Source: Pseudomonas chlororaphis
GTDB lineage: Bacteria > Pseudomonadota > Gammaproteobacteria > Pseudomonadales > Pseudomonadaceae
NCBI GenBank assembly: GCA_001023535.1
Contig: CP011020.1
Span: forward strand, 5,268,501-5,332,500
Direction of reading: 5' to 3'
Length of the DNA: 64,000 nt
Position numbers and translations under genes: made by a program. A model generated the notes under the pieces. The model was not told where the DNA came from, ran no database searches, and was given only the letters and a program-made list of their open reading frames with translations. Every line of letters starts with the position of its first letter. Positions within the stretch are counted from its first letter, which is position 1. Below, piece after piece: positions 43,536 to 54,620 of this stretch.

Positions 43536-43559
43536 CCTAGAGGCCATCGGTTGAGCCCC

Positions 43560-43694
43560 CTGTGGCGAGGGGATTTATCCCCGTTGGGCTGCGTAGCAGC
43601 CCCTAGGTCACACATTGCGGCGTATCAGGTCGGCTGCAACCAGCCTTTTTGGGGCTGCCTCGCAGCCCAACGGGGATAAATCCCCTCGCCACGG
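43560..43694. repeat. REP inverted pair
   Basis: Arms TGTGGCGAGGGGATTTATCC (43561 on) and its complement (to 43693) flank about 90 bases with a further GGGCTGC/GCAGCCC inner pairing. It lies between convergent genes. Confidence 0.9.
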
Positions 43695-43723
43695 GGTTTT
43701 GCGTTTATTCAATAGAGTGAACG

Positions 43724-45328
43724 TCAACGCGCCTTCTCAGGCTTGTAACCCAACCGCAACCCACCCCAATGACGGCCCTTGACCATGATCGGTACGGAGA
43801 GGTCGTGCATCAGTTCGCCCGTGTCGCGGGTGTAGGTCTGCAACAGCACCGGTTGCTGGTGACTGCCGCAGCGGATGCCGGTGCGGTCGGAGAACTTGCG
43901 CTTGGTGCGGTTGTTCAGGGTGTCCACCTGGGGATCGCCGGTCAACGGCTGGCTGAACACCTTGTTGTGGGTCGGCACATAGCCTTGCTGGGTGCAGGCG
44001 ATCGCGAAGACCAGGCCTTCGTGCCGGGCGAGCAACGGTTCCTGGATCGGCGGCAGCACTTGGTCGGTGTAGCGGTCGAAGCGGGTCTGGAACTTGGCGG
44101 GCTGGGTATTGGGTATGGCCTGGTAGTTGCGGTCGAACAGGTCATCCAGACTGACGCGGCCCTGGTCGATATCGGCCTCGAACTGCGCGGCAATCTGGCT
44201 CGCCCCTTCCCGTGCCAGGTCATAGACGCGCTGGTGATAGTCATCGAGGCCCACCTCGGCCAGGCGTTCGCTGATGGATTCGGCCTGGCCTTCCATCTGC
44301 ACCGCTGCCTCGGCCAGGCGCTGGGTCTGCTGGTCGCTGATGGACAGGTCGCCGCGCATTTGCTCGATGGCATGGAACAGGCTGTCGAGCTGCTCGCGGT
44401 TGGCGTCGGTGCCCTGGGCAATGGCGCCGACCTGGGTTTCCACGCCTTCGGCGAGCCGGGCAATGTTCTCCAGGTGCTGGCCGGTGTGCTCGACCTGCTG
44501 CACGCCGCTGTCCAGGTCATCGGCCAGTTGACGGATCTGCTCCACCACCTGGGCCGTGCGCTGCTGGATGTCCGCGACCATCACCCCAACCTCGCCGGTC
44601 GCCGCCGCGGTACGTCCGGCCAAGCCGCGGACTTCATCAGCCACCACCGCAAATCCGCGGCCGTGCTCACCGGCCCGTGCCGCTTCGATGGCCGCGTTCA
44701 GCGCCAGCAGGTTGGTCTGGCTGGCAATCGACTGGATCACCAGGCTGACCCGCTGGATTTCATCGCTGCGCACGCTCAAGGCTTCGATCAACTCGCGACT
44801 GTCGTTGGCCCGCTGGCTGAGCTGGTGCATGCGACTGATGGACTCCACCAGCTCGCTGCGCCCGGCCACGCTGCTGCGATGGGCCTCGCTGGCGGCGCCC
44901 AGGGCTTGCTGGCTGAGGTGTGAAGTCGCCTGTTCGGTGGCAATCATCGATTCGGCGTTGCTGACGATCCGCGCCGCCGCATCGAGTTGCGACTGGACCT
45001 TGCCGGCCAGTTGCTTGACCGAATAGGCGACACCGGCGGCCGACAGCGCGTTATGACTGGTGGTGTAGGACAAGTCGCGAGTCAGCTCGGACAGCCGGTC
45101 GGTCGCCGGCGCCTGGACCGTGGCCACCCGCGAGCGCAGGCGCGGCAACCAGACGATGAGCATCACCAACGGCAGGCCCAGGTACAGCGACCAGCCGCCC
45201 AGGGTCATGCCACACAACAGCAAGGTCAGGGCAAGGCTCTGCAAGGTCGGCGTCAGCCAGCGTGCCAGGCCTTTCGTCACCGGTACCGAGGCCGGCACCG
45301 CACCCGCCAGAGATCCTTCTGTCGCCAT
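43724..45328 (-). CDS. Methyl-accepting chemotaxis protein with C-terminal sensory domain
   Basis: This 534-residue chemoreceptor has two closely spaced N-terminal membrane helices (about residues 25-60, with hardly any periplasmic loop), a signalling hairpin near residues 195-240 ([38 protein letters not shown]) and a further coiled coil. A C-terminal domain of about 130 residues follows ([43 protein letters not shown]), resembling a cytoplasmic PAS/Cache-like sensor. So sensing is probably intracellular. The ATG at 45328 follows GGTGA; a GTG at 45337 is an alternative. No ligand can be named. Confidence 0.9.
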   Translation of the reverse strand: MATEGSLAGAVPASVPVTKGLARWLTPTLQSLALTLLLCGMTLGGWSLYLGLPLVMLIVWLPRLRSRVATVQAPATDRLSELTRDLSYTTSHNALSAAGVAYSVKQLAGKVQSQLDAAARIVSNAESMIATEQATSHLSQQALGAASEAHRSSVAGRSELVESISRMHQLSQRANDSRELIEALSVRSDEIQRVSLVIQSIASQTNLLALNAAIEAARAGEHGRGFAVVADEVRGLAGRTAAATGEVGVMVADIQQRTAQVVEQIRQLADDLDSGVQQVEHTGQHLENIARLAEGVETQVGAIAQGTDANREQLDSLFHAIEQMRGDLSISDQQTQRLAEAAVQMEGQAESISERLAEVGLDDYHQRVYDLAREGASQIAAQFEADIDQGRVSLDDLFDRNYQAIPNTQPAKFQTRFDRYTDQVLPPIQEPLLARHEGLVFAIACTQQGYVPTHNKVFSQPLTGDPQVDTLNNRTKRKFSDRTGIRCGSHQQPVLLQTYTRDTGELMHDLSVPIMVKGRHWGGLRLGYKPEKAR

Positions 45329-45451
45329 GTTCGTCACCCACGCTTATCGTTGTTATGAGCGCATTAAACGCCACTATGGGGCCATTATCCATGGTCCATT
45401 AGTCGCGGTTCTTGCATCAGGTCAACGGCAGGGAGGGTGAGATATTGAGCG

Positions 45452-45485
45452 AAGATCGCAACCTGCGGTGCGCGGTTGCGATCTT
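45452..45485 (-). terminator. Terminator hairpin after dksA2
   Basis: AAGATCGCAACC (45452-45463) and GGTTGCGATCTT (45474-45485) form a perfect 12-bp stem with a 10-base loop, 14 bases beyond the stop of the leftward dksA2 gene. Confidence 0.6.
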
Positions 45486-45498
45486 TCAAGAGGCGGGA

Positions 45499-45903
45499 TC
45501 AGGCCTGGCGCTGGTGCTTGTCGATCTGCTCGTGGCGTTCCTGGGCTTCGATGCAATACTTGGTGGTCGGGCTGATCAGCAGGCGCTTGAGGCCGATAGG
45601 CTCGCCGCTGTCGTCGCACCAGCCGAAGCTGTCATCGTTGATGCGGTCCAGGGCCTGCTCCAGTTGCGGCAGCATGCGCTGGTCACGGTCAATGGCGTTG
45701 ACCAGCCAGGTGCGCTCTTCTTCTACGGAAGCAGCGTCGGCCGGGTCAGCCGGGGTGTCCAGGCTCTCAATGGCGATTCGGTTCTGTTCGATGCGCTCGT
45801 GGGTTTCGACTTTCATGTTCTGCAACAGCTTGGTGAAGAAAGCCAGTTGCTCGGCGTTCATGTAGTCATCCGCCGGCATGGCCAGCAACTTTTCCTTTGT
45901 CAT
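45499..45903 (-). CDS. dksA2: DksA2-type RNA polymerase-binding factor lacking two zinc cysteines
   Basis: This is a 134-residue DksA/TraR family protein with the coiled-coil N-terminal part and a globular domain containing FGWCDDSGEPIGLKRLL and TTKYCIEAQERHE. The canonical four-cysteine zinc site (CxxC...CxxC) is reduced to two: the second Cys is Ser and the fourth is Ala. The length and cysteine pattern match DksA2 of P. aeruginosa, a paralogue that works without zinc and is induced by zinc limitation. It binds the RNA polymerase secondary channel with ppGpp. The start at 45903 fits the family. Just upstream, TTATAGAGATATC on the minus strand is somewhat like a Zur site but imperfect. Confidence 0.9.
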   Translation of the reverse strand: MTKEKLLAMPADDYMNAEQLAFFTKLLQNMKVETHERIEQNRIAIESLDTPADPADAASVEEERTWLVNAIDRDQRMLPQLEQALDRINDDSFGWCDDSGEPIGLKRLLISPTTKYCIEAQERHEQIDKHQRQA

Positions 45904-46230
45904 TGATATCTCTATAAAAAAACGTGCATTAAGGCGAATTATGGAGCGTCCCGCAGCGCAGCTGCCACGCTCGTCAGGAAGGCGCCGTCTATTCCAAGCG
46001 CCACCCGGCACTCAATTTACGAGGGGCGGCAGTCTAAGGCCGAGTGGAGGCCCCAGCAACCGAAAACATAGGGAAAATGTCCGACAACCCCTAGAAATGT
46101 TCTCTGACACGCTTTCGGCGGTCATCGGAGTGCGTTTATAACAAGAAATTCGCTGCAATGGCTGTATTAAGAAGACAAATGGCAACGCCACGCGGGTCAG
46201 GCGTGGCGCTTTGTCGCATTACAAGGCTGT
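45904..46230. other. Gene-free stretch upstream of dksA2
   Basis: About 330 bases separate dksA2 from the ABC permease gene. It should contain the dksA2 promoter on the right of its start (AT-rich CTATAAAAAAACG on the plus strand at 45913) and the terminator at 46186-46208. No ORF, REP or RNA gene is recognisable in the remainder. Confidence 0.35.
46186..46208 (-). terminator. Terminator hairpin after the inositol-type ABC permease
   Basis: CGCCACGC (46186-46193) and GCGTGGCG (46201-46208) form an 8-bp stem with a seven-base loop, followed on the minus strand by TTGCCATTTGTCTT. It lies 22 bases beyond the permease stop. Confidence 0.6.
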
Positions 46231-47253
46231 TTAACGCTTGAGCTTGCGTTTGTTGCGGTACTGGTCGATGACCACGGCCACCACAATGATCAGCCCCTTG
46301 ATGATGTCCTGGATGTAGGCGTCGACACCGACAAAGGTGAACCCACTGGCCATCACCCCGAGAATCAGCGCCCCGATCACCGTCCCGGTGATGCGCCCTA
46401 CTCCGCCCGCCAGGCTGGTGCCACCGATCACTGCCGCCGCGATCGCGTCCAGCTCATAGGACATGCCCATGCCCGCCTGCCCGGTCGCCGCCCGCGCCGA
46501 GGCCACCACCCCGGCCAACCCTGCCAGCAGCCCGGCGATGCTGTAGACGATCACCAGGTGGCGCTTGACGTTGATGCCCGAGGTGCGCGCCGCCTGCATG
46601 TTGCCGCCGATGGCGTAGGTGTACTTGCCGTACTTGGTGTAACGCAGGGCGATGTGGAAGATCACCGCCACCACCAGGAAAATGATCACCGGCATCGCGC
46701 CATGGCCGATGGCCGTGTAGGAGTCCGACAACATGCTCACCGGCTGGCCTTCGGTGTAGTAGCGCGCCAGGCCACGGGCCGAGACCATCATGCCGAGGGT
46801 GGCAATGAACGGCGGGATGCCGGTGATGGCGATGATGCTGCCGTTGATTGCCCCGGCCAACAGCCCGACACCGAGCCCGGCCACCACCGGGATCCACGCC
46901 GGCAGGTCGGTCAGCGAGGGGAACACCGCCCGGGCGAAGTCCGACGTCTGGGCCAGGCTGGCGGCAATCATTGCCGACAGCGCCAGCACCGAGCCGGACG
47001 ACAGGTCGATACCGGTGGTGATGATCACCTGGGTCACACCGATGGCCAGCAGGCCGATGATCGACACCTGCAGGATCATCAGCACCAGTCGCTGGGAGTT
47101 CATCAAAAAGCTCTGGTCACGCATGATCCAGCCGAACAGCTCGAACACCAGGCCGATGCCGATCAGCACCAGGAAGATGCTCAGTTCCGTCGGCAGGCGT
47201 CGGCGCGTCCTGGCCGGTGCGGCGGCGGGTTTGTTTTCCAGTATTGCGTTCAT
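46231..47253 (-). CDS. ABC transporter permease (RbsC family), probable inositol uptake
   Basis: This 340-residue protein has about eight to ten membrane helices of the BPD_transp_2/RbsC type (TTGIDLSSGSVLALSAMIAASLA, GIPPFIATLGMMVSARGLARYY, AAAVIGGTSLAGGVGRITGT). It forms the channel of a monosaccharide-type importer. With the ATPase and binding protein it resembles the inositol transporters of proteobacteria (IatP type). The ATG at 47253 is preferred over 47259 because AAGGTGA would be too close to the latter. Substrate assignment comes from context with the iol genes. Confidence 0.92.
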   Translation of the reverse strand: MNAILENKPAAAPARTRRRLPTELSIFLVLIGIGLVFELFGWIMRDQSFLMNSQRLVLMILQVSIIGLLAIGVTQVIITTGIDLSSGSVLALSAMIAASLAQTSDFARAVFPSLTDLPAWIPVVAGLGVGLLAGAINGSIIAITGIPPFIATLGMMVSARGLARYYTEGQPVSMLSDSYTAIGHGAMPVIIFLVVAVIFHIALRYTKYGKYTYAIGGNMQAARTSGINVKRHLVIVYSIAGLLAGLAGVVASARAATGQAGMGMSYELDAIAAAVIGGTSLAGGVGRITGTVIGALILGVMASGFTFVGVDAYIQDIIKGLIIVVAVVIDQYRNKRKLKR

Positions 47254-47276
47254 AGCCATTCACCTTTTTTTGTTCT

Positions 47277-47362
47277 TTGGCGAGGGGGTATTGCTTTTGG
47301 GTGTAGCCCCCTGAAAACGGGACCGCTTCGCGGCCCAGCGGGAGCAAGCTCCCTCGCCACAA
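47277..47362. repeat. REP pair with one decayed arm
   Basis: The right arm CAGCGGGAGCAAGCTCCCTC...CCACAA (47336-47362) is intact. The left arm (TGGCGAGGGGGTATTGC, about 47278) is degenerate. It lies between the ATPase and permease genes of the ABC operon. Confidence 0.65.
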
Positions 47363-47395
47363 TTGCGCTCGACTTTGTGTTTTGAACGGGCTGCA

Positions 47396-48949
47396 TCAGG
47401 ACAGGCCCGACGCCAGTTGCATGACCCGTTCCTGACTCGCCTCGCTGCGGTCGAGGGTGCCCATCAGATCGCCTTCGTGCATCACCATGACCCGGTCGCT
47501 CATGCCCAGCACTTCCGGCAGCTCGGACGAAATCATGATCACCGCCATGCCTTCGCTGGCCAGGTAGGCGATAAGCCGGTAGATCTCTGCCTTGGCGCCG
47601 ACGTCGATGCCACGGGTCGGTTCGTCGAGAATCAGGATGCGTGGGTTGGTCATCAGCCAGCGGGCCAAGAGCGCCTTTTGCTGGTTGCCACCGGACAAGG
47701 TGTCGATGCACTGTTCCAGCGACGGCGTCTTGACCCGCAGCTTCTTGCACATGTCTTCGCACAGGGCGCGCAGGGCCTTCTGCTGGATGAAACCGTTGCC
47801 GACGTAATGGGGCAGCACGGCCATCTCCATGTTTTCCAGCACCGACAGGCACGGGAACAGGCCACTGAGCTTGCGATCCTCGGTCAACAGGGCGAAGCCT
47901 TTCTCGATGGCCATGTGCGGGTCGCTGATGCGCACCGGCTGGTCGTCCAGCAGGATTTCACCGCCCGTCGCCGGCGTGATGCCGAAAATCGCCTCGGCCA
48001 CGTTGGTCCTGCCCGACCCCATCAACCCGGCGATGCCGAGGATCTCGCCGGCGTGCAGGTCGAAGGACACGCCCTTGAAAATACCGTCCAGGCTCAGGTC
48101 GCGCACCGACAGTACACGCTCGCCGATGGGTTTTTCCCGCACCGGGAACAACTGGCTCAGCTCACGCCCGACCATCATCGAGATCAGGCTGTCGCCGTCC
48201 ATGCTGTCGGCCCGTTGCAGGCCGATGTAGGCGCCGTCGCGAAACACCGCCACTTCATCGGCGATGGCGAACACTTCATTCATTTTATGGGTGATGTAGA
48301 TGATGCCCTTACCCTCGGCCTTGAGGTCGGCAATGATCGAGAACAGGTGGGCCACTTCCGTTTCGGTGATGGCCGACGTCGGCTCGTCCATGATCAGAAC
48401 GTCCGAGTCATAGGACACGGCCTTGGCGATCTCGACCATCTGTCGCTCGGCGATGCTCAGGTTGCCCACTTGTTCCTCGGGGTCGAGGTTGATACGCAGG
48501 CGCTCCAGCAACCGGGCGGTGCAGCGATGCATCTCGCCATGGTCGATCATGTGCAGGCCGTTGAGTTGCTCGCGGCCGATCCAGATGTTCTCGGCGATGC
48601 TCATGTGCGGCATCAGGTTGAGTTCCTGGTGGATCATCGCGATCCCGGCCTGCAAGGCCGCCAGGGGTGTGTCGAACGTCACCGGCCTGCCCCGCAGGCG
48701 CAGTTCACCCGCGTCGGGCTGGTAAATGCCGGCGATGATTTTCATCAGGGTGGATTTGCCGGCGCCGTTCTCGCCCATCAGGGCCAACACGGAGCCTGGA
48801 CGTACCCGCAGTTGCACATCGGACAGGGCCACCACGCCGGGAAAGCCTTTGCTGACATTGACGACTTCCAGCAGATACGGTTCGTCAGGTATTACGCCCG
48901 GCTGGACACTCATCGCCGGGGTGCTCGAAGCAGTCGCTGAAGCGAACAT
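47396..48949 (-). CDS. ABC transporter ATPase (RbsA/MglA type), probable inositol uptake
   Basis: This 517-residue protein carries two ABC modules. The first has Walker [10 protein letters not shown], signature [14 protein letters not shown] and Walker [11 protein letters not shown]. The second has a modified Walker A (GLMGSGRTN, typical of this family), signature [14 protein letters not shown] and [12 protein letters not shown]. Two-module ATPases of this type drive pentose, galactose and inositol import. The start at 48949 (MFASATASS) has GGGAG nine bases upstream. It lies between binding-protein and permease genes on the same strand. Confidence 0.94.
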   Translation of the reverse strand: MFASATASSTPAMSVQPGVIPDEPYLLEVVNVSKGFPGVVALSDVQLRVRPGSVLALMGENGAGKSTLMKIIAGIYQPDAGELRLRGRPVTFDTPLAALQAGIAMIHQELNLMPHMSIAENIWIGREQLNGLHMIDHGEMHRCTARLLERLRINLDPEEQVGNLSIAERQMVEIAKAVSYDSDVLIMDEPTSAITETEVAHLFSIIADLKAEGKGIIYITHKMNEVFAIADEVAVFRDGAYIGLQRADSMDGDSLISMMVGRELSQLFPVREKPIGERVLSVRDLSLDGIFKGVSFDLHAGEILGIAGLMGSGRTNVAEAIFGITPATGGEILLDDQPVRISDPHMAIEKGFALLTEDRKLSGLFPCLSVLENMEMAVLPHYVGNGFIQQKALRALCEDMCKKLRVKTPSLEQCIDTLSGGNQQKALLARWLMTNPRILILDEPTRGIDVGAKAEIYRLIAYLASEGMAVIMISSELPEVLGMSDRVMVMHEGDLMGTLDRSEASQERVMQLASGLS

Positions 48950-49029
48950 GATCAGGTACTCCCTCGGCAAGGTCGATGACGCGACCCTGCCTGCTTATTA
49001 TTGTGGTGGAACCGCGGGGACGGCAGGCC

Positions 49030-49956
49030 TCACTTGAACTGGTCGACGTTTTCCGGGGTGATCAGGCGATAAGGCACCCACACGGCGGGTTCAACCGGCT
49101 GCTTCTTGACCATCTTCACCGCCGTGTCGATCGAGCCGTCGGCCTGCCCTTTGGCGTCCTGGAACACCGAGACAGCCATCTCGCCTTTCTTCACGGCGTT
49201 CAGGCCGTCCGGCGTGCCGTCGACCCCGGCGATCAGTACGCTGCCCTTCTCCTTGCCCGCACCCTTGAGGGCCATGGCGGCGCCAATGGCCATTTCGTCG
49301 TTGTTGGCGACCACCGCCTGGAATTCGCGGCCCTGGGTCAGCCAGTCATTGACCAGCGTCATGCCCTTGTCCCGCAGCCAGGTGCCCGTCTGCTCCTGCT
49401 CGATCTTGATGCCGGGGTACTTGGCCAGCACTTCCTTGACGCCCTTGGTGCGGTTGGTGGTGGAGTTGTTGGCGAGGTCACCGAGCAGGATCACGATGTT
49501 GCCCTTGCCGCCCATTTTTTCCGCCAGGTACTGCATCTGCATCCGCCCTGCCTCCAGGTCATCCGAAGCGACGGTGACCACGCCCGCCGGCAGCTTCAGA
49601 TCGTCGGGGCGCCGGTTGACGTAGACCAGCGGAATGCCGGCGGCCACGGCGGCCTTGGTGATGCGCTGGGTCGCGGCGGTGTCCACCGGGTTGACGATGA
49701 TGGCGTCGACCTTCTGGCTGATGAAGCTTTCCACCTGGCTCAGCTGCTTGACCACGTCACTGCGCGCGTCTTCGAACTGCAGGCTGACGCCGTCCGGCAG
49801 GGACTTGGCTTTCTTGTCCATGGATTCACGCAGGTAGGTCAGCCAGGTGTCATCGAACTGGGACATGCTGACGCCGATCTTCAGGTCCGCCAGGGCTGCG
49901 CCGCTGGTGAGCATCAATGACAGGGCCAGCGAGGCGATACGGGTCTTGGTCTTCAT
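49030..49956 (-). CDS. Sugar/inositol-type periplasmic binding protein
   Basis: This 308-residue protein has a signal peptide of about 23 residues (ending GAALA) and the Peripla_BP_4 fold (LKIGVSMSQFDDTWLTYLRE, DAIIVNPVDTAATQRITKAA, AVVANNDEMAIGAAMALK, GVDGTPDGLNAVKKG). This is the RbsB/IbpA type. It is the first gene of a leftward binding protein-ATPase-permease operon. An IolR-type operator pair lies about 300 bases upstream, which supports inositol as the ligand. Confidence 0.92.
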   Translation of the reverse strand: MKTKTRIASLALSLMLTSGAALADLKIGVSMSQFDDTWLTYLRESMDKKAKSLPDGVSLQFEDARSDVVKQLSQVESFISQKVDAIIVNPVDTAATQRITKAAVAAGIPLVYVNRRPDDLKLPAGVVTVASDDLEAGRMQMQYLAEKMGGKGNIVILLGDLANNSTTNRTKGVKEVLAKYPGIKIEQEQTGTWLRDKGMTLVNDWLTQGREFQAVVANNDEMAIGAAMALKGAGKEKGSVLIAGVDGTPDGLNAVKKGEMAVSVFQDAKGQADGSIDTAVKMVKKQPVEPAVWVPYRLITPENVDQFK

Positions 49957-50256
49957 GAACGGTCTTTCTCCACTTTTTTGTTGATTTTATGGATAAGGCG
50001 TAGCGGATCAGGAACGCGGCAAACGCACGATGGGCGCGCCGGGGATGCAACAGACCACGGCGCCCTTGCGCTGGATGCACAGGGACCCGAAGAGGGATAC
50101 GACAGAGGACAGGCTTGGCAAGTGAAACGCAGAGCGGCTGAAGGTTTTCATCGACGGTACCTGGCTGTGCTTCTTGTTTTTGTGAAGTCCCCTACCCGTT
50201 TAAGACTTGCTTGCTCGGATGGGAACCGGATGTCGGCAACCTGGAAATGACTTTAT
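49957..50256. other. Leader region of the ABC transporter operon
   Basis: About 300 bases between the operator at 50257 and the binding-protein start. TGGAGAAAGACC on the minus strand supplies the ribosome site. Several small frames are open here but none has a ribosome site or protein-like sequence. A long 5' leader is implied if the promoter is at the operator. Confidence 0.4.
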
Positions 50257-50298
50257 TGGAAAATATTTTCCATATCAACTTGTTTTAGAATTTTATTC
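50257..50298. promoter_or_regulatory. Paired IolR-type operator upstream of the inositol ABC transporter
   Basis: TGGAAAATATTTTCCA (50257-50272) is a perfect 16-base palindrome with the GGAA-N6-TTCC core. A weaker GAATTTTATTC (50288-50298) has its centre about 28.5 bases away on the upstream side and overlaps the stop codon of the preceding gene. The layout matches 22183-22225 and 60956-60998. Confidence 0.72.
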
Positions 50299-51345
50299 GT
50301 TTTTTATTCCATGGCCTACGGGCGGGGACATCACCACCACCTGCCCCTGTTCGGCACTCTGTCGCGCAGCGTCCAGAATGCGCGTGGTCGCCAGGGCATC
50401 GCGGGCCTGCACCGGTAACGGCCCGCCCCCTTGCAGGGCACTTTGCAGGCGCTGGTAGAACGTCATCCAGCAACCGCGCTCCGAAGTCACCCGCTCCCGC
50501 TCGTTGCCGTGCTCGAACCAGCCCCAGCGCCGATGTTCCTCGGCGCCCCAGCGTTCGCCCGCGCTGGCCGGGCTTAATCCGGCCAGCGCCTGGGCCTCCT
50601 GGCCATCCAGGCCGTCGACGGTGTAGCAGCCGTGGGTGCCGCTGACCCGAAAGCGTGGGCGCGGGGCGTTTTGCAGGCAATGGCCGCTCAGGTGTGAAAC
50701 GACCCCACCGACATGGGTCAGGGACATAAAGAAGCCATTGTCGAAAACCTGGCCGGGCGTTCGGTAATCCAGCTCGGCGTAGACTCGCGCCACCGGCCCG
50801 AACAGTTGCAGTGCCTGGTCCACCAGATGGCTGCCGAGGTCGCGCAAGAATCCGCCGCCGCTGCCTTTACCCACCGACGAAGGCGAGTAACGCTCGACAC
50901 TGGACTCGAAGCGCATGACCTGGCCCAGGGCACCGGAGGCCAGCAATTTGCGCAAGGTCAGGAAGTCCGAATCCCAGCGACGGTTCTGGTACACGCTCAA
51001 CGGCACCTTGCCCCGCTCGGCCGCCACTACCAGCGCCTCGGCCTCGGCCGCGTCACGGGCAAATGGCTTGTCGCTGACCACCGCCACGCCGTGCTCGATG
51101 GCTTGCATCACCACCGCCGGACGACTGTCCAACGGCGTGGACACCACCACCGCGTCGACCCCCGCAGCCACCAATTGCTCAAGCGTGTCAAACGCGCGGG
51201 CGTTCGGGTAGTCGCCTGCCAGTTGCGCGCGCCGCTCGGCCGAGCGCGTGACCACGCCGACAAACGTCGCCCCCGGCAAACTGCTGATGAACGGCGCATG
51301 AAAAAACCGCCCTCCCTTGCCGTAGCCGACCAGTCCGATTCGCAT
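50293..51345 (-). CDS. Gfo/Idh/MocA-family oxidoreductase in the iol cluster
   Basis: This 350-residue protein has an N-terminal Rossmann fold (MRIGLVGYGKGGRFFHAPF) of the YdgJ/IolW-like subgroup, DKPFARD in place of EKP, and DLGSHLVDQAL for the catalytic region. This subgroup includes scyllo-inositol dehydrogenases (NADP-dependent IolW type) and uncharacterised enzymes. The start at 51345 has AAGGGGGG upstream. It is the last gene of the leftward catabolic block, separated from iolG by a REP pair. A role in interconverting inositol isomers is likely but not shown. Confidence 0.88.
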   Translation of the reverse strand: MRIGLVGYGKGGRFFHAPFISSLPGATFVGVVTRSAERRAQLAGDYPNARAFDTLEQLVAAGVDAVVVSTPLDSRPAVVMQAIEHGVAVVSDKPFARDAAEAEALVVAAERGKVPLSVYQNRRWDSDFLTLRKLLASGALGQVMRFESSVERYSPSSVGKGSGGGFLRDLGSHLVDQALQLFGPVARVYAELDYRTPGQVFDNGFFMSLTHVGGVVSHLSGHCLQNAPRPRFRVSGTHGCYTVDGLDGQEAQALAGLSPASAGERWGAEEHRRWGWFEHGNERERVTSERGCWMTFYQRLQSALQGGGPLPVQARDALATTRILDAARQSAEQGQVVVMSPPVGHGIKNE

Positions 51346-51381
51346 GAACCCCCCTTGAAAGTCATTGGATAAACATCGACC

Positions 51382-51474
51382 CTGTGGGAGCGGGCTTGCT
51401 CGCGAAGGCGTAGTGTCAGTCGACATCAATGTTGAATGTGCCGCCGTCTTCGCGAGCAAGCCCGCTCCCACAAG
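51382..51474. repeat. REP inverted pair inside the iol block
   Basis: Arms TGTGGGAGCGGGCTTGCTCG (51383 on) and its complement (to 51472) flank about 42 bases between iolG and the next gene downstream on the minus strand. Confidence 0.9.
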
Positions 51475-51482
51475 GATTGGGG

Positions 51483-52520
<1,038 letters not shown>

Positions 52521-54452
52521 TTAATATTGGCGAGCTTCGGCCAATCGTTCATTGAGGGCTTTGGCGGCGGCGTCGGTGCGGGCGCTGGTGGACACTTGCG
52601 CCACGCCGACCCGCCACCAGGACAGGTAGCTGTGGATCATGGTCTTGGGCAGGACCTTGATGTCGATCAGGGTGGACACGGTCTGCAACCGTGCATCGGC
52701 CAGGGCCGCGTGCAGTTCGTCGAGGGTGCGGACCTTGTAGGTCTTGCAGCCGTAGGCCGCAGCGCTCATGGCGAAGTCCACCGGGACGAAACCGCCATCG
52801 AGCTTGCCGGTGTCCGGGTTACGGAAACGGAACTCGGTGGCGAAGCTGTCCATGCCGTTGCCCATCTGCAGGTTGTTGATGCAACCGAAGGTCATGTTGT
52901 CCAGCAACACCACGTTGATCTTGCGCCGCTCCTGGATCGAGGTGGCCAGCTCCGAATGCAGCATCATGTAGGAGCCATCGCCCACCAGCGCGTACACCTC
53001 TTTATCCGGCTCGGCGAGTTTCACCCCCAGCGCCGCATTCACCTCATAGCCCATGCACGAATAACCGTATTCGAGGTGATAGGTGTTCACCCCCTTGCTG
53101 CGCCAACTGCGCTGCAAGTCACCGGGCAAGCTGCCGGCGGCGGCGACGATGATCGCGTCATCGGCGAGGCTTTCGTTGAGGGTGCCCAGCACGCGACTCT
53201 GGGTCAGGCAGGAGCCGGTGAGTTCGATGAATTCGCGAAACACCGCCGGGTCCAGGTGATCGCGCACTTCCGGGACGAAATCCTCGGCCTGGTAATCGGC
53301 CTGGTAGACCCGATCCACCTCGGCGTCCAACCGGGCCTTGGCGTCGGCGACTTGGCCGCCCCATTCGGCGCGGTAGTCGCCGAGCACGCCGGCCAACGCC
53401 TCCAGGCCCACGCGCGCGTCGGCCAGCAGTTGCACGCCGTCGAGCTTCACCGCATCGCACGGGCTGACGTTGAGGTTAAGGAATCGCACGCCCGGCTGGC
53501 GGAACAGCCATTTGGAGCCGGTGGTGAAATCGCTGTAGCGCGTGCCGATGCCGATGATCAGGTCCGCCTCCGCGGCCAGCAGGTTCGCCGCCAGGCAACC
53601 GGTTTCGCCCACGCCTCCGACGTTCAGCGGATGGCTGGAGACCACCGCGCTCTTGCCGGCCTGGGTTTCGGCGAACGGAATCTGGAAGCGTTCGGCAAAC
53701 GCCTGCAAGGCGGCATTGGCCCCGGAATAGCGCACGCCACCGCCGCAGATGATCAGCGGCCGACGCTTGCCCTTGATCAGCGCCAGGGCGTCGTCGAGCA
53801 TCGCCTCGGTGGCCGGGCGACGGTCGATCCGGTGCACGCGCTTTTGCAGGAAGTAGTCTGGGTAATCGTAGGCCTCGGCTTGCACGTCCTGGGGCAGCGC
53901 CAGGGTCACCGCGCCGGTCTCGGCCGGGTCGGTGAGCACGCGCATGGCCTGGATCGCGGCGCTCATCAGTTGCTCGGGGCGGTTGATGCGGTCCCAATAT
54001 TTGCTCACGGCCTTGAACGCATCGTTGGTGCTGATGCTCAGGTCGTGGAACTGCTCGATCTGTTGCAGCACCGGGTCCGGCTGGCGGCTGGCATAGACGT
54101 CACCGGGCAACAGCAGCAATGGAATGCGATTGGCCGTGGCCGTGGCGGCAGCGGTCAGCATGTTCGCCGCGCCGGGGCCGACCGACGAGGTGCAGGCGTA
54201 GATCCTGCGCCGCAGGTGCTGCTTGGCAAACCCGATGGCGGCATGGGCCATGCCCTGCTCGTTGCGGCCCTGGTGCACCACCAGGTCGCCGGCGTCCTGC
54301 TCCAGCGCCTGGCCCAGCCCCAGCACATTGCCGTGGCCGAAAATGGTAAACACCCCGGCAACGAATTTGCTCTGGACACCATCGACCTCGACGTACTGGT
54401 TATCGAGGAATTTCACCAGGGCCTGGGCCATGGTCAGTCGTGTTGTGGTCAT
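52521..54452 (-). CDS. iolD: 3D-(3,5/4)-trihydroxycyclohexane-1,2-dione hydrolase IolD
   Basis: This 643-residue thiamine-diphosphate enzyme opens the ring of the diketo intermediate to 5-deoxy-glucuronate. The N-terminal TPP-binding half shows [19 protein letters not shown]. The C-terminal half shows GDGSYMML (Gly491-Asp492) with NN downstream, the metal-TPP motif. The start ATG 54452 has AGG-rich sequence upstream, and the extra upstream frame lies in REP sequence. It lies between a REP pair and iolG. Confidence 0.96.
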   Translation of the reverse strand: MTTTRLTMAQALVKFLDNQYVEVDGVQSKFVAGVFTIFGHGNVLGLGQALEQDAGDLVVHQGRNEQGMAHAAIGFAKQHLRRRIYACTSSVGPGAANMLTAAATATANRIPLLLLPGDVYASRQPDPVLQQIEQFHDLSISTNDAFKAVSKYWDRINRPEQLMSAAIQAMRVLTDPAETGAVTLALPQDVQAEAYDYPDYFLQKRVHRIDRRPATEAMLDDALALIKGKRRPLIICGGGVRYSGANAALQAFAERFQIPFAETQAGKSAVVSSHPLNVGGVGETGCLAANLLAAEADLIIGIGTRYSDFTTGSKWLFRQPGVRFLNLNVSPCDAVKLDGVQLLADARVGLEALAGVLGDYRAEWGGQVADAKARLDAEVDRVYQADYQAEDFVPEVRDHLDPAVFREFIELTGSCLTQSRVLGTLNESLADDAIIVAAAGSLPGDLQRSWRSKGVNTYHLEYGYSCMGYEVNAALGVKLAEPDKEVYALVGDGSYMMLHSELATSIQERRKINVVLLDNMTFGCINNLQMGNGMDSFATEFRFRNPDTGKLDGGFVPVDFAMSAAAYGCKTYKVRTLDELHAALADARLQTVSTLIDIKVLPKTMIHSYLSWWRVGVAQVSTSARTDAAAKALNERLAEARQY

Positions 54453-54499
54453 GCTTGCACCTATCCTGGAATGCAAAAATCTGGCGGCTGGCGCAGAAC

Positions 54500-54593
54500 C
54501 TTGTGGGAGCGAGCTTGCTCGCGAAAGCGGTGTACCAGGCGAACTCGAAGTTGAATGTGCCATTGCCTTCGCGAGCAAGCCCGCTCCCACATT
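54500..54593. repeat. REP inverted pair between iolI and iolD
   Basis: Arms TGTGGGAGCGAGCTTGCTCG (54502 on) and its imperfect complement (to 54591) with about 45 bases between. The arms differ at one position class (GAGCTTGCTC versus GCAAGCCCGC), as also in the array at 62.8 kb. Confidence 0.9.
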
Positions 54594-54620
54594 TGGCTCT
54601 GCGTCAGGCCAACAATCGTG

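Noticed and set aside
46133..46150. TTTATAAC-containing segment as a Zur box for dksA2
   Set aside because: Only a half-site is visible and it lies about 230 bases from the dksA2 start.
49978..50250. 90-codon plus-strand frame upstream of the inositol ABC operon
   Set aside because: No ribosome site, Arg-rich translation and overlap with the leader and operator region.
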